Source: Plantago ovata
Taxonomy: Eukaryota > Streptophyta > Magnoliopsida > Lamiales > Plantaginaceae
Direction of reading: 5' to 3'
NCBI GenBank assembly: GCA_028274465.1
Contig: CM051455.1
Span: 40,751,129 to 40,815,128 of the forward strand
DNA length: 64,000 bases
Shown: positions 60,820-64,000 of the stretch, one piece after another
Position numbering within the stretch: position 1 is the stretch's first letter
How the letters are laid out: each line of letters opens with the position of its first letter
Program-made: the position numbers and the translations under genes
The notes under the pieces: model-generated
Seen by the model: only the letters and a program-made list of their open reading frames with translations
What the model was told of the DNA's origin: nothing
Databases searched by the model: none

Positions 60820-60950
60820 CTCCCTCCGTCCTAAAGCAGTTGCACAATTTGATTTTGTGCACATAAAATAAGGAGAATAGTTAAATATTGAGTTATATTG
60901 ATAGTGGATATTGATTTTACTTTATTGGGGATTTGTGACCACTAAAACTC
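60820..60950. mobile_element. Truncated Stowaway-like end
   Basis: Begins TACTCCCTCCGTCCTAAAGC, a canonical left terminus, but no matching right end is found within several hundred bases. Confidence 0.5.
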
Positions 60951-61782
60951 TAGTATGCTCCTTGCACTTGCATCGAAACGCCTGAGAATATGAGCCTACT
61001 GCATGTAATAAATAATCTACGACTGTTATTTGTCTGTTCAACTGCTTTGCTTTACTGTATGGTCTTCGAGTTAATAAAATTTATCTTCATTTTGGTTAAA
61101 AAATAATAATATGAATATAAGTTAAGCCTAGACATAAACTTAATTTCCCATGCTATTTAAAGAAAATGATAATTAGAAAAAGGACAACACAAACATGCCG
61201 TGTGTTCGTGTAACACATACGCATACCTATAATTCTATAAATCACACATGGAACAAATATGCCGTAACATGTTGCATGAAAGAATAAAGGGAAGTGATAT
61301 ACGAATATTGATAAATTGTATACTAAGGGATGATATATATTGAGATAATTGAAACGTATACCGAGTGATGGATTGATTGATTGAATAATTTCCTTGTTCC
61401 TTGGTGTAGCTTTGTGTTGTTGTTTCTTTGGTGCGGTGAGGTGATGAGGTCGCCCCTTATTGATGTCGTGAATCTGAGTCGATGTTCATCATCATCTCTC
61501 TTTTTGTCTGTCCCCGCTACTCTATATGTACTAGACGAATTTAGGACCAATGTGAGGGTCAAAATTTTAATTACCTGAGAATCAGTTTTTTTTAGTCTTT
61601 TCTAGTTTAGTTGTTTGTTTTCGTGTCTTTACACTAGTTTATATTCTAGATATCTCTAACAGCATATTGAGGATAGAATTGACGGAGGACAGCTGCTCTG
61701 CATCATCGTTAGGTGACTAGTGTTGTTTCATCTAAGAGAGAAACGTAGATATACAACGTTGTACAAACAGTTTTCTATCTTA

Positions 61783-61910
<128 letters not shown>

Positions 61911-63169
61911 TGTGTTTGCTTGAAAGCTGCAGTGTTGTCCTACGTGTTGCACAACACCGTCGATAACTCTAACTGGCAAGCGTGTTACTTGTACTTAAAT
62001 CAATTTATATCGATCCTAAACACATTTCGGTAAGATTGTATTAAGAAAAAAAATAAATTAAGCGTGATTCGAGAATGAATTTTATGCGGTGAACTGATTC
62101 ATGATTCCAGTTTTCAAAATTATGTAGATGGGATTTCACACATCACAGATCACACACACCCAATTTGGCGTGGTTCTCTAGTCTCTCCTCCCTTGGTACG
62201 CAAAAGACGTCCACATACAACCACAAATTAACAAGGAAAAACGCCTTAATGTTATTATGTCCATCACTCACTCATTAATTTAAGTACCAACTCTCAATCC
62301 CACCATCCCTTAATTCTTCAATATGGATAAAAACAGATCAATATTCTTTTAACAATCACTTCCATTTCTTCATTATACCTGCAACAACCTCTCTAATTCA
62401 TCTTCATCTCTTTCTCTCCCAAAGTAAGGTACCCTTCCACCACTTCCTCATTCAATTTCACTCTACATTCATGGGCGTTTACATTATTATCTCTGCTCCT
62501 AATGTGAATATGTTCAATTTTCTCTCTCAATAATCGATAATGTCAATACCAATGTCATTTGGGATGTGTTCACAAATTGTGTCTGTTTCTAAATGTATGA
62601 ATTTTTTTTCCCGCCCTATATATGTAATGTAAAGTTACATAACCTATCCTCAAGAGTGAATTTGACTGATTGTGACTCTTTTTGTAACTTTCTTCTAGTA
62701 TCTGTCTATCTTTTTGTCTGAGGTTCAAGAAAAATAAAAAGAATAAGAACTTTCTCTAGAGGAAATTCATTAGGTAGTCAGGTTACTATCAACTTGTAGA
62801 CCCGGTCTACAAGTCCCAATTGAGTGGTACTAGAATTTTCCGTGCTATGCCTTGTAGGTATGTTAATTGTGTATCGACATGCATGGATATTGTTTGTATC
62901 AATCCAAGTTAATTTGTATGTTTGCCCATTATCATTATTGTGGTGCAATTAAAGGGAGGGATCAAACTGACTTTCAATTAATCATTGAAATTATGTAGTT
63001 AGATGTAAGTATGAAATGAACATTCAAGAATTGAGCATGTGTGTGTGTGTTTACTTTGCTAGTGCTGCTTCTTTTTTCAGAATATACTTGAGATCTCATT
63101 GTCTCTCTTAACAGGGAACAACACTGGTGGATAAGTACCATCAATTCTTATTTTGTGGAGTATGTAATA
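61911..63169. other. Upstream region and leader of the APS kinase gene
   Basis: A pyrimidine-rich stretch near 62355-62425 (TCTTTCTCTCCCAAA followed by GTAAGG) looks like a first non-coding exon with a donor. Acceptors at about 63080 (TTTTTTCAG) and 63114 (TTAACAG) would join it to the coding exon. Inferred from consensus only. Confidence 0.45.
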
Positions 63170-64000
63170 ATGTCTACTGTGGGGAATTCAACAAACATCT
63201 TCTGGCATGAATCTCCTGTTGCCAAGGCTGATAGGCAGAAACTGCTTAATCAGCGAGGTTGTGTCGTATGGATCACCGGCCTCAGTGGATCAGGTGGTAT
63301 CAATGATGTTTGTATCTATTGCTTTTCTTGGTCATGTGTAATTTGGATTTTACTGCTCTACATATACTGTATGATATGACATGGTGTGAGCATTGAGCCT
63401 AATACAACAGTTCTGTAATGTTAGCTTTTGCTTATTTTGTGCAGGCAAAAGCACACTTGCATGCACGCTCGATAGACAGCTGCACTCCCAAGGAAAACTT
63501 TCCTATGTCCTTGACGGAGACAATCTTAGGCATGGACTCAATAAGAATCTAGGTTTCTCCCCTGAAGATAGAACTGAGAACATATGCAGGGTTGGTAAGT
63601 ACATGCTTGCTCATATAGTAGTACTATCTTTTAAGTGTATTGGTAAAAATGATAGTATGTGAAAACGAAGGACCTTGTGTGATGTAAATTCAAAAGTACA
63701 AGTAATCAGTTTTAGTTAACTAGAGTATTATCATTGCATGACCGATTATGAGAACTTGAGAAGCAAAAAATTGCAAATCTGTGTAATGCATCTTGAATAG
63801 CAATATGAATGTAACTGGTACCTTTGATGGCTTCAGTGTGAGGAATTACTTATTTTCTTTTGACCATTATACAGCATGATATAAAAGCTGTTACCGGTTA
63901 AAAGAGAATATGGTCTATACTAGAAAGTTATTAAAAACTTGCAGTCATTTTGTTCCTAGTCATGTTTGTTTAATGAAGGACGGGGCTTTTTGAGTTAATC
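63170..64000 (+). CDS. APK3: Adenylylsulfate (APS) kinase, 5' part, runs off the window
   Basis: Phosphorylates adenosine 5'-phosphosulfate to PAPS, the sulfate donor for sulfotransferases. Coding exons seen: 63170-63293 and 63445-63594, joined in phase 1 through the P-loop. The protein starts [16 protein letters not shown] and has the Walker A motif GLSGSGKST (split by the intron), then [16 protein letters not shown] and [11 protein letters not shown], all diagnostic of APS kinase. There is no chloroplast transit peptide before the conserved start, which matches the cytosolic APK3-type isoform. An in-frame ATG at 63155 would add five residues. The second intron opens at 63595 (GTAAGT) and no further exon is seen by 64000, so at least half of the ~200-residue protein lies outside. 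Confidence 0.93.

Overview
This is nuclear DNA of a flowering plant, almost certainly a eudicot. It is AT-rich, its genes have short exons with GT..AG introns, and the gaps are full of plant transposons (CACTA, hAT, Stowaway, Tourist and Mutator MITEs, tRNA-derived SINEs, a decayed Copia element). The proteins recognised are plant-type: GUX-like GT8 enzymes, an F-box/FBD protein, group III patatin, a MUT9-like kinase, 411-residue GDH and a cytosolic-type APS kinase. Nothing fixes the family or species.

Layout. (1) 0.2-1.8 kb: a two-exon NYN-domain protein. (2) 2.7-8.0 kb: a tandem pair of GUX-like glucuronosyltransferase genes with the intron at the same place and phase; the second intron carries a SINE. 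(3) 9.9-12.7 kb: a four-exon F-box/FBD protein. (4) 13.6-17.3 kb, minus strand: a complete seven-exon pyrroline-5-carboxylate reductase (P5CR). (5) 17.3-30.9 kb: a transposon-rich block bounded by two inverted copies of an ~825 bp segment. (6) 30.9-36.4 kb: a 16-exon casein-kinase-1-like MUT9/EL1-type kinase whose tenth exon lacks one base. (7) 38.4-39.7 kb, minus: a group III patatin-like protein. (8) 40-50 kb: gene-poor, with MITEs, Copia remains and an ~800 bp hairpin. (9) 51.1-53.3 kb, minus: a complete nine-exon glutamate dehydrogenase with its probable promoter near 54.8 kb. (10) 54-62 kb: gene-poor, with Tourist, Mutator and hAT elements and a long AT microsatellite. (11) 63.2 kb to the edge: the first two coding exons of an APS kinase.

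The most interesting feature is the inverted duplication. The leader of the kinase gene (17262-19401 and 30081-30908, head to head) also lies directly upstream of P5CR, so a proline-biosynthesis gene appears to have acquired the promoter, a 12-residue uORF and a 5'-UTR splice acceptor of a regulatory kinase. The two copies date later insertions. The P5CR-side copy holds a 1.3 kb hAT element with an 8-bp target duplication, and the kinase-side copy preserves the empty site. The kinase-side copy instead abuts a 1.6 kb foldback element. The duplication ends exactly before an ATG that opens a second uORF overlapping the kinase start codon.

The metabolic genes (P5CR, GDH, APS kinase, GUX) do not form a pathway cluster; P5CR and GDH both touch glutamate but lie 35 kb apart among unrelated genes. 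Intron boundaries were read by eye from splice consensus, phase and family conservation.
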